A DNA stretch of 64,000 nucleotides from Salinilacihabitans rarus (GCF_024296665.1 NZ_CP100762.1:1240001-1304000), one strand, 5' to 3'; counted from the first letter of the stretch, positions 25,951-33,990 are shown. Numbers and translations: made by a program. Notes: generated by a model from the letters alone, not told the origin.

Positions 25951-26970
25951 TTATCCCTGGTTGGATGCGGTGGAGACGTAGCGCACCTCGGGATCGAGGC
26001 GCGGCTGGTCTCCGGGTCGGATCGCCGGGCGGAAGCGCACGAGGCGCTTGTTCGGCCCGGGGAGCGAGCCCTTGATCAGCGCGTACGGCCCGTCGACCTC
26101 GCCGTAGTTGACGAAGCCGCCGTCGACCGTCACGTCGTCGCCGTCGCCGAAGTCGACGAGGCGCTTGTTCAGTTCGGTCCGCTGGTGGTAGCCGGTCTGG
26201 CCCTGCTGGGGGACCGTCGAGCGGACGCGGCTCGGGTTCCAGGGGCCGAGGTTCCCGATGCGGCGGCGCCATCCCTGCCGGGCGTGCTTGCCCTTGCGCT
26301 TCTGGACGCCCCAGCGCTTGACGGGCCCCTGGGTCCCTTTCCCCTTGGTGACGCCGGCGGCGTCGACGTACTCGCCGGCGCGGAAGACGTCGTTCATGAC
26401 GTGCTCGCCGCCCTCGTCGAGCAGGCCGAGCGCGTACTCGAAGCGGTCCGCGACCGAACCGCCGCCGACGCGCGTCTCCATGACGTCGGGTTTCTTCTTC
26501 GGAACCGACGGGACGTCGGCGGGCACCGTGTGGGTGATGACCCGGACGTCCGCGACGCGACCGGCGTCGACGGCCTCCCGAAGGTCGGCTTCGGTGGCCT
26601 CGCGGTCGTAATCGTCGCCGGGGAAGTCGAGGACGCGGTCGAGTTCGGGAACGAACTCGTCGGTCCAGACCTCGCCGATCGGTTTCTGTCCGTACGGCGT
26701 CTCTTCGTACGCACGCAGGGCGACGGCGCGCATCGGCGGCGTCTCCACGATGGTGACGGGAACGGTCGTCTCCATTCCCTCGGTCGGCGAGTTAGCCGCG
26801 TCGTCGACCATCACCACGTGGGTCATACCGGCCTTGTAGCCCGCGAAACCCTGGAGCGTCGGCTGTCCGTCGTCGTCCGGCCACGACGAGAAGCGGGGGA
26901 CCTCGCTGGTCGCCCGCTTTCGTGGGCCGAACCCGAGTGAGCCTTTGCGTGGTGCGTGTTTTTGTGGCAT
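25951..26970 (-). CDS. rpl3: 50S ribosomal protein L3 (uL3)
   Basis: This 339-residue archaeal L3 begins PQKHAPRKGSLGFGPRKRATSEVPRF. It contains FAGYKAGMTHVVMVDD and the central extension reaching the peptidyl-transferase centre (KGKGTQGPVKRWGVQKRKGKHARQGWRRRIGNLGPWNPSRV). It is the first ribosomal gene of the operon, 4 nt after the SPOUT gene. Confidence 0.97.
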   Translation of the reverse strand: MPQKHAPRKGSLGFGPRKRATSEVPRFSSWPDDDGQPTLQGFAGYKAGMTHVVMVDDAANSPTEGMETTVPVTIVETPPMRAVALRAYEETPYGQKPIGEVWTDEFVPELDRVLDFPGDDYDREATEADLREAVDAGRVADVRVITHTVPADVPSVPKKKPDVMETRVGGGSVADRFEYALGLLDEGGEHVMNDVFRAGEYVDAAGVTKGKGTQGPVKRWGVQKRKGKHARQGWRRRIGNLGPWNPSRVRSTVPQQGQTGYHQRTELNKRLVDFGDGDDVTVDGGFVNYGEVDGPYALIKGSLPGPNKRLVRFRPAIRPGDQPRLDPEVRYVSTASNQG

Positions 26971-26974
26971 TCTA

Positions 26975-27847
26975 TCACGCTCTCAGTGAGAGGGGTGCGA
27001 GGGTGGCGAACATCGCTTCCTCCGTTCGCACGACCTCGCTCCCCTGGTTCGGAACCGTGTTCAGCCAGAGGTCGAACCCTGGATCGGTGTCTGTGGGCTC
27101 GACTCCGCCGCCGTCACCGGTCTCCGCCGACGCGGTGACGTCGGACGCCTCGATTCCGAGGATGTCCGGCAGCCCTCGCTCGGGTGCGCCGAACGCGACG
27201 GTCATGCCGTCACGGTCGACGCGCCCGGCCAGCGTCTCCAGCCGCCCGACGGTGAGTTCTGCACCGAATCGGGAGGCTGCGATGCGAACGCCGGCGTCCT
27301 CACGGCCGAGCGCCGCCGGAAGGTCCGTCCGCTCGACCGACAGCCCCGGGAGGGGCTCGTCGACGAGTTTCGCCCGGACCGGTCGTCGCGAAGAGATCCT
27401 GACGGTCACGCGCTCCCCCTCTCCGGCCGCCATTTTCGGCGGCACGTTGAGGGAGATCGGGTGTTGCAGTCCGCAATTGACCCGAACGCGGTCATCAGGT
27501 CCGACCTCGGTCACGATCCCTTGTCTTGACGACCCCGAACCGTCCGATTCGGAGCCGGTCTGTGACGCCGCGCGGAGCGGCGGCAAGACGCCCGCGTACT
27601 CCAGTTCGTCCCGCGTGCCCCACACCTCCTTTCGGAGGTACGGCGGCGTCGCGGCGTACCGCAGTACGGTGCTTACGAACCCGCCGTCGAACCGCCCCGT
27701 CTCGCCCTCCCGATCGGGGAAGACGACGAGGCGGTCGGCCCGGAAGATCGTCGCCGCGCGGGCGACGTAGCCGAGTTTGCGAGTCGCCTCGCGTTTGTCC
27801 TCGGCCTCCCGGGTGAGCGACGACGGCACGAGTACGCTGACGGTCAT
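26975..27847 (-). CDS. SPOUT-class RNA methyltransferase (C9orf114/RNA_Me_trans-like)
   Basis: This 290-residue protein resembles the archaeal/eukaryotic putative RNA uridine methyltransferase family. It opens VSVLVPSSLTREAEDKREATRKLGYVARAATIFRADRL, has a beta-barrel insertion (QGIVTEVGPDDRVRVNCGLQHPI), and ends with the trefoil-knot signature FDLWLNTVPNQGSEVVRTEEAMFATLAPL. The SAM-binding knot is expected at this C-terminus. It is the first gene of the superoperon, 4 nt before rpl3, suggesting a target in rRNA or ribosome assembly. The exact substrate is not known from the sequence. Confidence 0.88.
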   Translation of the reverse strand: MTVSVLVPSSLTREAEDKREATRKLGYVARAATIFRADRLVVFPDREGETGRFDGGFVSTVLRYAATPPYLRKEVWGTRDELEYAGVLPPLRAASQTGSESDGSGSSRQGIVTEVGPDDRVRVNCGLQHPISLNVPPKMAAGEGERVTVRISSRRPVRAKLVDEPLPGLSVERTDLPAALGREDAGVRIAASRFGAELTVGRLETLAGRVDRDGMTVAFGAPERGLPDILGIEASDVTASAETGDGGGVEPTDTDPGFDLWLNTVPNQGSEVVRTEEAMFATLAPLSLRA

Positions 27848-27901
27848 GCCGTGACGCTTCGGCGCCGCGTCACTAGACTGTAGCGATGTGTTGCGTACAG
27901 G

Positions 27902-27912
27902 GTCTTAAAAGG
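27902..27912 (-). promoter_or_regulatory. Probable promoter of the ribosomal superoperon
   Basis: The minus strand reads CCTTTTAAGAC, a TATA-like box. The transcript would start near 27881 with a leader of roughly 34 nt before ATG 27847. No other strong box was seen within the dense gene cluster downstream. The rest of 27848-28157 holds this box and the tRNA promoter but no gene. Confidence 0.5.
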
Positions 27913-28117
27913 GTAGCGGTCTCCGTTCTCCGCTGTGAAGGCTTCACAGGGCCCGATTCCTGACGATTCGTGCGATACTCGCCTCCGAGTGAACGAGTCC
28001 CACACCGGTCCGTCGCGTCGGGAGAACGGTCGCCCGATTTCGGCCGGGAGGAACGGAGTCGGACGGAAAGCCGCCGACGGCGTGTCGGTCAGTGACGAAG
28101 CGGCTCCGATTCGCAAC

Positions 28118-28127
28118 CCTTATACAC
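28118..28127 (+). promoter_or_regulatory. TATA box for tRNA-Gly
   Basis: CCTTATACAC lies about 36-40 nt before the mature tRNA 5' end, leaving a short 5' leader for RNase P removal. Confidence 0.55.
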
Positions 28128-28157
28128 CTCTCCCGGAGTAGTTGAGAGTGCAGCAGG

Positions 28158-28228
28158 GCGCTGGTAGTGTAGTGGTATCACGTGACCTTGCCATGGTCAC
28201 AACCTGGGTTCAAATCCCAGCCAGCGCA
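28158..28228 (+). tRNA. tRNA-Gly (anticodon GCC)
   Basis: The cloverleaf is visible. The acceptor stem GCGCTGG (28158-28164) pairs with CCAGCGC (28221-28227), with discriminator A. The anticodon stem TGACC/GGTCA encloses TTGCCAT with GCC. The T-arm is CTGGG-TTCAAAT-CCCAG. The CCA end is not encoded. A T-rich stretch just after the 3' end may terminate transcription. No intron is seen. Confidence 0.95.
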
Positions 28229-28514
28229 TTTTCGCTGAACGACGCCGACGAGCGCCGCGTGGCGTGTGCCCGTTTTCCGTGAGCGCGAACTCGGCGGACC
28301 GCCGGCCGGTAACCCCGTATTTCCGCACGATTCTGCCCGCCTCCGAGCCGCGCTCACGTCGGTCGAGGCGACTGTCGGCCGGGGACGTAACTCGATCGGC
28401 TGCGACGGTTAGTCGGATCGAAATGACACGTTCGTCGACCGATTATGTCGGCGATTAACTTTTGTACCGTCCGGTACTACGGGTCAACCGACGATTGAAC
28501 ATCGCCGTACCGCA

Positions 28515-28865
28515 ATGCAAACGAAACTGAATTCCCCCAACGACCCCCACGAGCCCCAGTACGACCCGGCGAGCGATCGCTACGTCCTCCGGTACGATCA
28601 CGACGGAAGCGCCACGTTAACGGCGACGATCGTGCACGCGCTCGCGAGCGTCGCCGACGTCGACGTCTCGCAGGGCGAGTTCTCGCTGTACGACAGCGTC
28701 GATCCGGACGCCCTGGAGCGCATCTTCGGGTCGAAAACCGACGGCAGTCCGCGCGACGGCGGCCACGTCTGCTTTACCGCCCTCGATCACGAGGTCTACG
28801 TCTTCGCCAACGGCGACATCTTCATCTACCCGCCCGCGGAGACGGCCCGTCCGACGACCCACTGA
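28515..28865 (+). CDS. HalOD1 output-domain protein
   Basis: This acidic 116-residue protein is made of one HalOD1 domain. The signs are LTATIVHALASVADVDVSQGEFSLYDSVDPDALERIF, then VCFTALDHEVYVFANGDIFIYPP. Such domains occur alone or as output modules of haloarchaeal response regulators and are thought to act in signalling. No receiver domain or partner kinase is nearby. The preceding 286 nt contain no convincing gene. Confidence 0.85.
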   Translation: MQTKLNSPNDPHEPQYDPASDRYVLRYDHDGSATLTATIVHALASVADVDVSQGEFSLYDSVDPDALERIFGSKTDGSPRDGGHVCFTALDHEVYVFANGDIFIYPPAETARPTTH

Positions 28866-28925
28866 CCGCCGGGCGCACGCGCGCCGCGACGCCCGCCGAC
28901 GCCGGCCCCGCGAACGGGACGGACA

Positions 28926-28935
28926 GCTATTTTCG
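28926..28935 (+). promoter_or_regulatory. TATA box for the thiamine-binding protein gene
   Basis: GCTATTTTCG is centred about 27 nt before ATG 28958, indicating a leaderless transcript. Confidence 0.5.
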
Positions 28936-28957
28936 CTTCGAGCGACATCCTCCGTAC

Positions 28958-29269
28958 ATGACGGTCATCGGATTCCTGAGTACCGCGCCCGTCGTCGAGG
29001 GGAGCATGGCCGGGGAGGTCGCGAAGGCGGTCGACGCCCTCGACGCGTTCGACGTCGAGTACGAGACCGGCCCGATGGGGACGACCATCGAGGCCGCGGA
29101 CGTCGACGAACTGTTCGCGGCCGCGCAGGCGGCCCACGAGGCGATCGACGCCGACCGCGTGAGCACGGTGTTGAAGATCGACGACAAGCGCGCGAGCGAC
29201 GCCCCGGCGGCCGAGAAGGTCGCGTCGGTCGAGGAACACCTCGGGCGGGAGGCCCGCGGCGGCGACTGA
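28958..29269 (+). CDS. MTH1187-family thiamine-binding protein
   Basis: This 103-residue ferredoxin-like small protein begins TVIGFLSTAPVVEGSMAGEVAKAVDAL and has the family stretch YETGPMGTTIEAADVDELFAAAQAAHEAI and VLKIDDKR. Family members bind thiamine-like ligands and form tetramers, and are probably involved in cytoplasmic thiamine salvage or signalling. Its own TATA box suggests monocistronic expression. Confidence 0.88.
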   Translation: MTVIGFLSTAPVVEGSMAGEVAKAVDALDAFDVEYETGPMGTTIEAADVDELFAAAQAAHEAIDADRVSTVLKIDDKRASDAPAAEKVASVEEHLGREARGGD

Positions 29270-29316
29270 CGCCGGGGAGCGATACGTTCAACACGCCGGA
29301 CCCGGTAGGCCCGGGC

Positions 29317-29526
29317 ATGGAACGGACCACACTTCCCGTAGACGGGATGGCCTGTGACGGCTGCGAGCGAAACGTGACGGAGGCGCTCGAATCGCTCGAA
29401 GGCGTCTCGTCGGCGACCGCGGACCACGAGGCGGGCGAGGTGCGCGTCGAGCACGACGAGTCCCTCGTCGACGACGAGACGATCGCGGGCGCGGTCGAGG
29501 ACGCCGGCTACGAGGTCGCGGCGTAG
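29317..29526 (+). CDS. Heavy-metal-associated (copper chaperone-like) protein
   Basis: This 69-residue single HMA domain has the metal site GMACDGC (M-x-C-x2-C) near residues 10-16 and the usual beta-alpha-beta pattern ending VEDAGYEV. It probably carries Cu(I) to a P-type ATPase or oxidase; none of the former is in the window. It is an acidic haloarchaeal version. Confidence 0.9.
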   Translation: MERTTLPVDGMACDGCERNVTEALESLEGVSSATADHEAGEVRVEHDESLVDDETIAGAVEDAGYEVAA

Positions 29527-29550
29527 ACGAGCGCGACGGCGACCGACAAA

Positions 29551-29560
29551 CGGTTTTACC
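29551..29560 (+). promoter_or_regulatory. TATA box for mch
   Basis: CGGTTTTACC is centred about 26 nt before ATG 29582. Confidence 0.5.
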
Positions 29561-29581
29561 GCGGAGGGCGAACCCGGGGGC

Positions 29582-30514
29582 ATGGAAAGTCTCAACCGGA
29601 TGGCCATCGAGCTGGTCGACGAAGCCCTCGAATACGCCGAGGAACTGAACGTCGGGGGCTACGACCTCGACAACGAGGCGACCGTCCTCGACTTCGGCGT
29701 CGAGTTCGACGCCGGCCTCGAGGCGGGGCTGTTGCTCACGGAGATCCAGACCGCCGGGCTGGCGACGCCGAGTCGCCACCTCGCGGAGGTCGCCGGCGCG
29801 TCGCTCCCCCACGTCGAACTGACGACCGACCAGCCCGCGCTCGCGCTGCTGTGCTCGCAGAAGGCCGGCTGGGAGCTCGCCACCGAGGACTTCGAGGGGC
29901 TTGGCAGCGGGCCGGCCCGCGCGCTCGTCGCCGAGGAAGAGGAGTTCCGCCGGATCGGCTACACGGACGTCTTCGACCTGACTGCGCTCGCGGTCGAGAC
30001 CGACGAACTCCCGACCGAAGCGGCGGCCGAACAGGTCGCCGACCTCGCGGACGTCGAACCCAGCGGCGTCTTCCTGCTGGCGTTCCCGACGGCGAGCGTC
30101 GTCGGCAGCGTCACCAACGCCGCCCGCGCGGCCGAACTCGCGACGTTCCGGCTGGCGGAACTCGGCTACGACCCGCTCGATATCGTCTCGGCGACCGGCC
30201 GGGCCCCGGTCGCCCCCGTCGCCGCCGACGAGCGGGCCGCGATCGCCCGGACGAACGACGCGCTGGCCTACGGCGGCCGGGCCCACCTGATCGTCCGCGA
30301 GGACGCCGACTACTTCGACGAGGTGCCCTCGACCGCCGCGGCCGAGCACGGCCGGCCGTTCGCCGACATCTTCGAGGAGCGCGACTGGTCGTTCGACGAC
30401 ACCCCCGCCGAACTGTTCGCGCCCGCGTCGGTGACGATCGACGTGCTCGGCGGCCCGACGTACGTCCACGGCGAGACCGACGAGGAACTGCTCGCCGAGT
30501 CGTTCGGCCTCTAG
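29582..30514 (+). CDS. mch: Methenyltetrahydromethanopterin cyclohydrolase
   Basis: This 310-residue enzyme interconverts 5,10-methenyl- and N5-formyl-H4MPT, a C1-carrier step. Haloarchaea keep it for one-carbon metabolism although they are not methanogens. Diagnostic stretches include LNRMAIELVDEALEYAEELNV, FDAGLEAGLLLTEIQTAGLA and ATGRAPVAPVAADERAAIARTNDALAYGGRAHL. The length matches the family. The following small gene begins one base after the stop. Confidence 0.95.
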   Translation: MESLNRMAIELVDEALEYAEELNVGGYDLDNEATVLDFGVEFDAGLEAGLLLTEIQTAGLATPSRHLAEVAGASLPHVELTTDQPALALLCSQKAGWELATEDFEGLGSGPARALVAEEEEFRRIGYTDVFDLTALAVETDELPTEAAAEQVADLADVEPSGVFLLAFPTASVVGSVTNAARAAELATFRLAELGYDPLDIVSATGRAPVAPVAADERAAIARTNDALAYGGRAHLIVREDADYFDEVPSTAAAEHGRPFADIFEERDWSFDDTPAELFAPASVTIDVLGGPTYVHGETDEELLAESFGL

Positions 30515-30515
30515 C

Positions 30516-31007
30516 GTGCGGTTCAAACTCGTCCCCGCCGCGCCGCCGGACCTCTCGGTCGTCGAGACCGTCCGGGAGGCGGTGCCGCTGGTCCCCGGCA
30601 GCGAGGACGACTGTTGTGCCCGGATCGTCCGGCGGACCCCCGTCGACGCCCGGGACGAGGCGGCGACGTGGCTGACGTTCCTCCGGGCGCTCGACCTCGC
30701 TGCCGAGGGCCCGGCGGGCTTTCGCCGGCGGCGTGACGCCGACCCCGCCCCCGGGGACCTCCGGCGGGCGTTCCGCGAACGGGTCTACGGCGCCGAGGCG
30801 GTCCTCGAAATCCTCGACGCCGCCGCCGACCCCCTCCCGGCCGACGACGTCTACGAGCGGTTCCGAGGGGAGATCCCCGCCTACGAACGCGAGAAGTACG
30901 GCGACCGGCTCGACGAGGTCTGGCGCGAACGCGTCCGCCGGCTGCTCGACTGGGCGGTCCTGCTGGACCTCGCCGAGCGGACGGACGGCGGCTATCGTCG
31001 CGGCTGA
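30516..31007 (+). CDS. Conserved haloarchaeal protein downstream of mch
   Basis: This 163-residue soluble protein starts with GTG one base after the mch stop, so it is probably co-translated. It has two parts: residues 1-75 (FKLVPAAPPDLSVVETVREAVPLVPGSEDDCCARIV) and a helical C-terminus (DDVYERFRGEIPAYEREKYGDRLDEVWRERVRRLLDWAVLLDLAERTDGGYRR) that resembles a winged-helix-like element. No catalytic motif is recognised. Its tight link to mch is the only functional hint. Confidence 0.75.
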   Translation: MRFKLVPAAPPDLSVVETVREAVPLVPGSEDDCCARIVRRTPVDARDEAATWLTFLRALDLAAEGPAGFRRRRDADPAPGDLRRAFRERVYGAEAVLEILDAAADPLPADDVYERFRGEIPAYEREKYGDRLDEVWRERVRRLLDWAVLLDLAERTDGGYRRG

Positions 31008-31046
31008 CCGACCGATTTACCTCGCGCTCTCCCCTCCAGTCGACCG

Positions 31047-31731
31047 ATGGGCGACCGAATCGACGCCGTCCTGTTCGACCTCGACGACACCCTCTGTGCC
31101 TACCGGCGGCCGCCGGGGGAGGTGCTCTCGGCGGCGTTCTCGCGGGCGGACGTCGACCCGTTCTTCTCGGTCGGCGACTACTACGCCCGGTACGACGACT
31201 ACCTGGAGGCGAGTTCCGGGATCGACGACCTCCGGCGGCGGTGTTTCGGCGACCTCGCGGTCGAGTCGGGGTACGACCGCGAGGCGGGCCTCGCCGTCGC
31301 CGACGCCTACTCGCGCGAGCCCCGTCGAGCGGGACGTCGTCCCGCTCGACGGGGCTCGCCGGGCCCTCGACGCGCTGGCCGTCGAGTATCGCCTCGGACT
31401 CGTGACCAACGGCGACCCCCGGATGCAACGCACGAAGCTCTCGGCCGTCGGCCTCGCCGACGCGTTCGAGGCGGTCGTCTTCGCGGGGTTCGACGGTCCG
31501 GCCAAGCCCGCGCCCGACCCGTTCGAGCGCGCGCTGGAGGCGCTCGCCGCGACGCCGGAGCGCGCAGTCCACGTGGGGAACTCGCTCGCGACCGACGTCG
31601 CCGGCGCGCGGGCGGCCGGGGTCGCCGCGGCGTGGGTTCCCGCCGACCCCGCCGCGCAGTCGCCACCCGATCCCGCCCCGACGTACGTCCTCGACTCGCT
31701 CGCGGACCTGACGGAGCCGCCGTGGGCGTGA
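31047..31731 (+). pseudogene. HAD-superfamily hydrolase gene with a +1 frameshift
   Basis: The first ~90 codons read as a normal HAD phosphatase (FDLDDTLCAYRRPP, nucleophile Asp in D-x-D-x-T). The frame then changes at about 31319-31323, in a run of four C. From there the next frame continues the same protein: VERDVVPLDGARRALDALAVEYRLGLVTNGDPR (motif II), the motif III Lys in GPAKPAPDPF, and HVGNSLATDVAGARAAG. One extra C explains the break. The break lies inside a perfect palindrome (31315-31359). It may be a real mutation or a sequencing error at a hairpin. A related intact HAD gene is at 40229. Confidence 0.85.
31315..31359. repeat. Perfect palindrome with 22-bp arms at the frameshift
   Basis: The arms 31315-31336 and 31338-31359 are exact reverse complements around a single central base at 31337. 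The left arm starts GCGAGCCCCGTC and the right arm ends GACGGGGCTCGC. It lies within a coding sequence and contains the C-run of the frameshift. Confidence 0.95.
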
Positions 31732-31732
31732 G

Positions 31733-32290
31733 CTACGCCTCCGCCCACTCGTAGCCGTCGCCGCTCTCGCGGATCGTCCCCTCGTCGAGCCACCGCTCGC
31801 GGACGCGTTCGAGCCCCCGCTCGCCCGCGCCGTGGACGAGGAGTCGCTCGGCGTCGAGCGCCGACCGCGTGGTCCGGTCGGGATTCGGCTCGGCCGTCTC
31901 GTCGAACGGCCGGCCGTCGGGCCGGCGGGCGACCCAGACGACGCTCTGGAGGACGACGCGGTCGGCCCCGACCGCGTCCGCCGCGTCGAGCAGGGTCCGC
32001 GTCCCCTCGATCCGGACCCGGTCGTTTCGCTCCCGGTCCGCGGCCGAGGGCCTGCGGCCGGTCGGAATCGCCGTCGCGGCGTGGACCACGACGTCGGCCC
32101 CCTCGGCGGCCTCCCGCAGGCCGGCGGGTTCGAGGACGTCGCCGTAGCGGGGTCGCCCGCCGCGCTCGCGGACCCGCTCGGCGCCCGCGTCGTCGCGCAC
32201 GAGGCCGACGACGTCGTGACCGCGGTCGGCGAGTCGGTCGACGAGTCGGCGGCCGAGCACGCCGGTCGAGCCTGCGACGAAGACGATCAT
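31733..32290 (-). CDS. Shortened NAD(P)-binding SDR/epimerase-like protein
   Basis: The 185-residue product has a good N-terminal Rossmann fold (VFVAGSTGVLGRRLVDRLADRGHDVVGLVRD, G-x2-G-x2-G) and the next strands (GDVLEPAGLREAAEGADVVVHAATAIP). Extended SDRs are usually about 300 residues, and the substrate domain is missing. Around residue 150 the sequence jumps from ALDAERLLVHGAGERG to a short basic-acidic tail. The Tyr-x3-Lys pair is not apparent. It looks like an internally deleted gene, so catalysis is doubtful. It is convergent with the HAD gene and preceded directly by a 20-bp palindrome. Confidence 0.65.
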   Translation of the reverse strand: MIVFVAGSTGVLGRRLVDRLADRGHDVVGLVRDDAGAERVRERGGRPRYGDVLEPAGLREAAEGADVVVHAATAIPTGRRPSAADRERNDRVRIEGTRTLLDAADAVGADRVVLQSVVWVARRPDGRPFDETAEPNPDRTTRSALDAERLLVHGAGERGLERVRERWLDEGTIRESGDGYEWAEA

Positions 32291-32310
32291 ACGCGCCCGT
32301 ACGGGCGCGT
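32291..32310. repeat. 20-bp perfect palindrome abutting the SDR start codon
   Basis: Two 10-bp half sites (ACGCGCCCGT and its reverse complement) meet without a spacer. The palindrome touches the ATG at 32290 with no gap. A weak TATA-like stretch (about 32316-32324, minus strand) lies just beyond it. This is the position where a repressor would block leaderless transcription. Confidence 0.85.
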
Positions 32311-32354
32311 TCGTGTAGAAACTCGGCCCGCCGCTTCAACGGCCGTGAGAGCGG

Positions 32355-33956
32355 TCAGTCCTCGGGGTGGACCTCGGTCACGGTACCGACGCCCTTGCTC
32401 CGGCCCTCGCGGAAGACGAACTTCTGGCCCTCCTCGACGAGGTACGGGCGGAACTTGAACCGGACGGTGGTCTTGCCGGTGTCGCCGGGGAGCAGGCGGC
32501 CGTCCTCGGGGTAGAACGCCGCCGCTTCGCCGATCGTCTCGAGGTGGACGACGGGTTCGTAGCCGTCGCCGATGCGGGTCGGGTGGTTGAGCACCATCAC
32601 CTCGGCCTCGAACTCGCGGACGGGGTCGGGGTCGGCGTCGGCCGGCAGGAGCACCATCCCGCGCTCGATGACGCTCTCCTTGACGCCCTTGAGCGCGATG
32701 CCGACGATCCGGCCGGCCCGCGCGCGGTCGACGCGGTGGTAGTGCATCTCGATCGAGCGCACCTCGACCTCCCGGAACCGGCCGTCGGGCAGCGGCCCGA
32801 TCAGGAGTTCGTCGCCGGCTTCCACCTCGCCGGACATGACGGTGCCGGAGGCGACGGCGCCGACGCCGGTCACCGAGTAGCTGCGGTCGACGTACATCCG
32901 GAACTCGCCCTCGCCGCTGCCGGTCTTCGGGAGGCGGTCGAACAGTTCGTCGAGGACGTCGAGGCCCTCCATCGTGACGGCGCTGGTCTCGACGATGGGG
33001 ACGACCGTCTCGCTGATCTCCCTGATCGCGGCGTCGACGCCGTGGCGCTCGATCCGGAGGGGGGACTTGCCGGCCTCCCGGAGGAGGCGCTCGACCTCGC
33101 GTTCGACCTCCTCGACGCGCTCGTCGTCGACGACGTCGGTCTTGGTGATCGCGACGATGGTCGGGAGTTCCGTGGCGAGCAGGACGCCGAGGTGCTCGCG
33201 GGTGGTCCGGGTGGGGCCGTCGTCGGCCGCGACGACCAGCAGGCCGTAGTCGAGTTTCTGGCCGACCAGCCCCCGGATGGTGGTCCGCAGCCATGGTTCG
33301 TGGCCGACGGTGTCGACGAACGAGACGAGGCGGTCGGCCTCCTCGACGACCTTCGCGCGGTCGGCCTTGCGGTCGGGGTTGCGAACCCGGACGGGGCCGT
33401 CGTCGTCGAAGCCGTAGACCGCGTAGGAGAGGTCCGCCGAGAGGCCGCGCTCGACCTCGTGGGGCTGGACGTCGAGGAACGCCCGGGTCGCGCCGTCGCC
33501 GTCGTCCGCGTTCCCCGTGACGAGCGAGCCGACGAGCGTGCTCTTGCCGTGGTCGACGTGGCCGGCGGTCCCGACGACGACGTGTTCGTCGTCCGTCTCG
33601 AGGACGGCGCCCTCGCGGATCGTCGCGAGACCGACGAGGCCGTCCTTGACGCCCCACGTCTGGACCTCGTCGATGTGGGCGCCGGCCTCTTCGGCCAGCA
33701 GCGAGAGGACGTCCATCGACTCCGAGAACGCGTCCTGATCGATGCCGGCAAGGCCGCCGTCGTCGGTCACGCCGACGACGTACGTCGCCTCGCCGTCGCC
33801 CGAGAGCACCCGGTGGCGAAGCTGCGCGGCGAGACTCTCCCGGCGCCCCCCGTCGAGGTGGACGTCGCGCAGCAATCGTTCCTTGAACTCCACGTTCCCG
33901 CCGTCCTGTTCGCCACGTTCCAGGGCCCGCTCCAGAAGGGCCCGGTCACGGCTCAT
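32355..33956 (-). CDS. GTPBP1-family translational GTPase
   Basis: This 533-residue protein has an N-terminal domain of about 125 residues (ERGEQDGGNVEFKERLL ... DVLSLLAEEAGAHIDEVQTWGV). An EF-Tu-type G domain follows, with G1 GTAGHVDHGKST, G3 DTVGHEPW (the usual DxPG is altered to DTVGH) and G4 TKTD. Two beta-barrel domains come last (FRMYVDRSYSVTGVGAVASGTVMSG). This order matches eukaryotic GTPBP1/2 and their archaeal relatives, linked to rescue of stalled ribosomes and mRNA surveillance. ATG 33956 is supported by a TATA box 28 nt upstream. The exact archaeal role is inferred. Confidence 0.88.
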   Translation of the reverse strand: MSRDRALLERALERGEQDGGNVEFKERLLRDVHLDGGRRESLAAQLRHRVLSGDGEATYVVGVTDDGGLAGIDQDAFSESMDVLSLLAEEAGAHIDEVQTWGVKDGLVGLATIREGAVLETDDEHVVVGTAGHVDHGKSTLVGSLVTGNADDGDGATRAFLDVQPHEVERGLSADLSYAVYGFDDDGPVRVRNPDRKADRAKVVEEADRLVSFVDTVGHEPWLRTTIRGLVGQKLDYGLLVVAADDGPTRTTREHLGVLLATELPTIVAITKTDVVDDERVEEVEREVERLLREAGKSPLRIERHGVDAAIREISETVVPIVETSAVTMEGLDVLDELFDRLPKTGSGEGEFRMYVDRSYSVTGVGAVASGTVMSGEVEAGDELLIGPLPDGRFREVEVRSIEMHYHRVDRARAGRIVGIALKGVKESVIERGMVLLPADADPDPVREFEAEVMVLNHPTRIGDGYEPVVHLETIGEAAAFYPEDGRLLPGDTGKTTVRFKFRPYLVEEGQKFVFREGRSKGVGTVTEVHPED

Positions 33957-33979
33957 GTGCCCCGTTAGAGGGCCACACG

Positions 33980-33990
33980 GCAAAAGACTT
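33980..33990 (-). promoter_or_regulatory. TATA box for the GTPBP1-like gene
   Basis: The minus strand reads AGTCTTTTGCC, centred about 28 nt before ATG 33956. Confidence 0.5.

Noticed and set aside
27844-28116. Minus-strand ORF upstream of the SPOUT gene
   Set aside because: It runs through the superoperon promoter, shows no domain and has poor composition for a gene.
31315-31359. Palindrome as a transposon end or IS target
   Set aside because: No transposase gene, no terminal repeat partner and no target duplication nearby; it lies wholly within a coding sequence.
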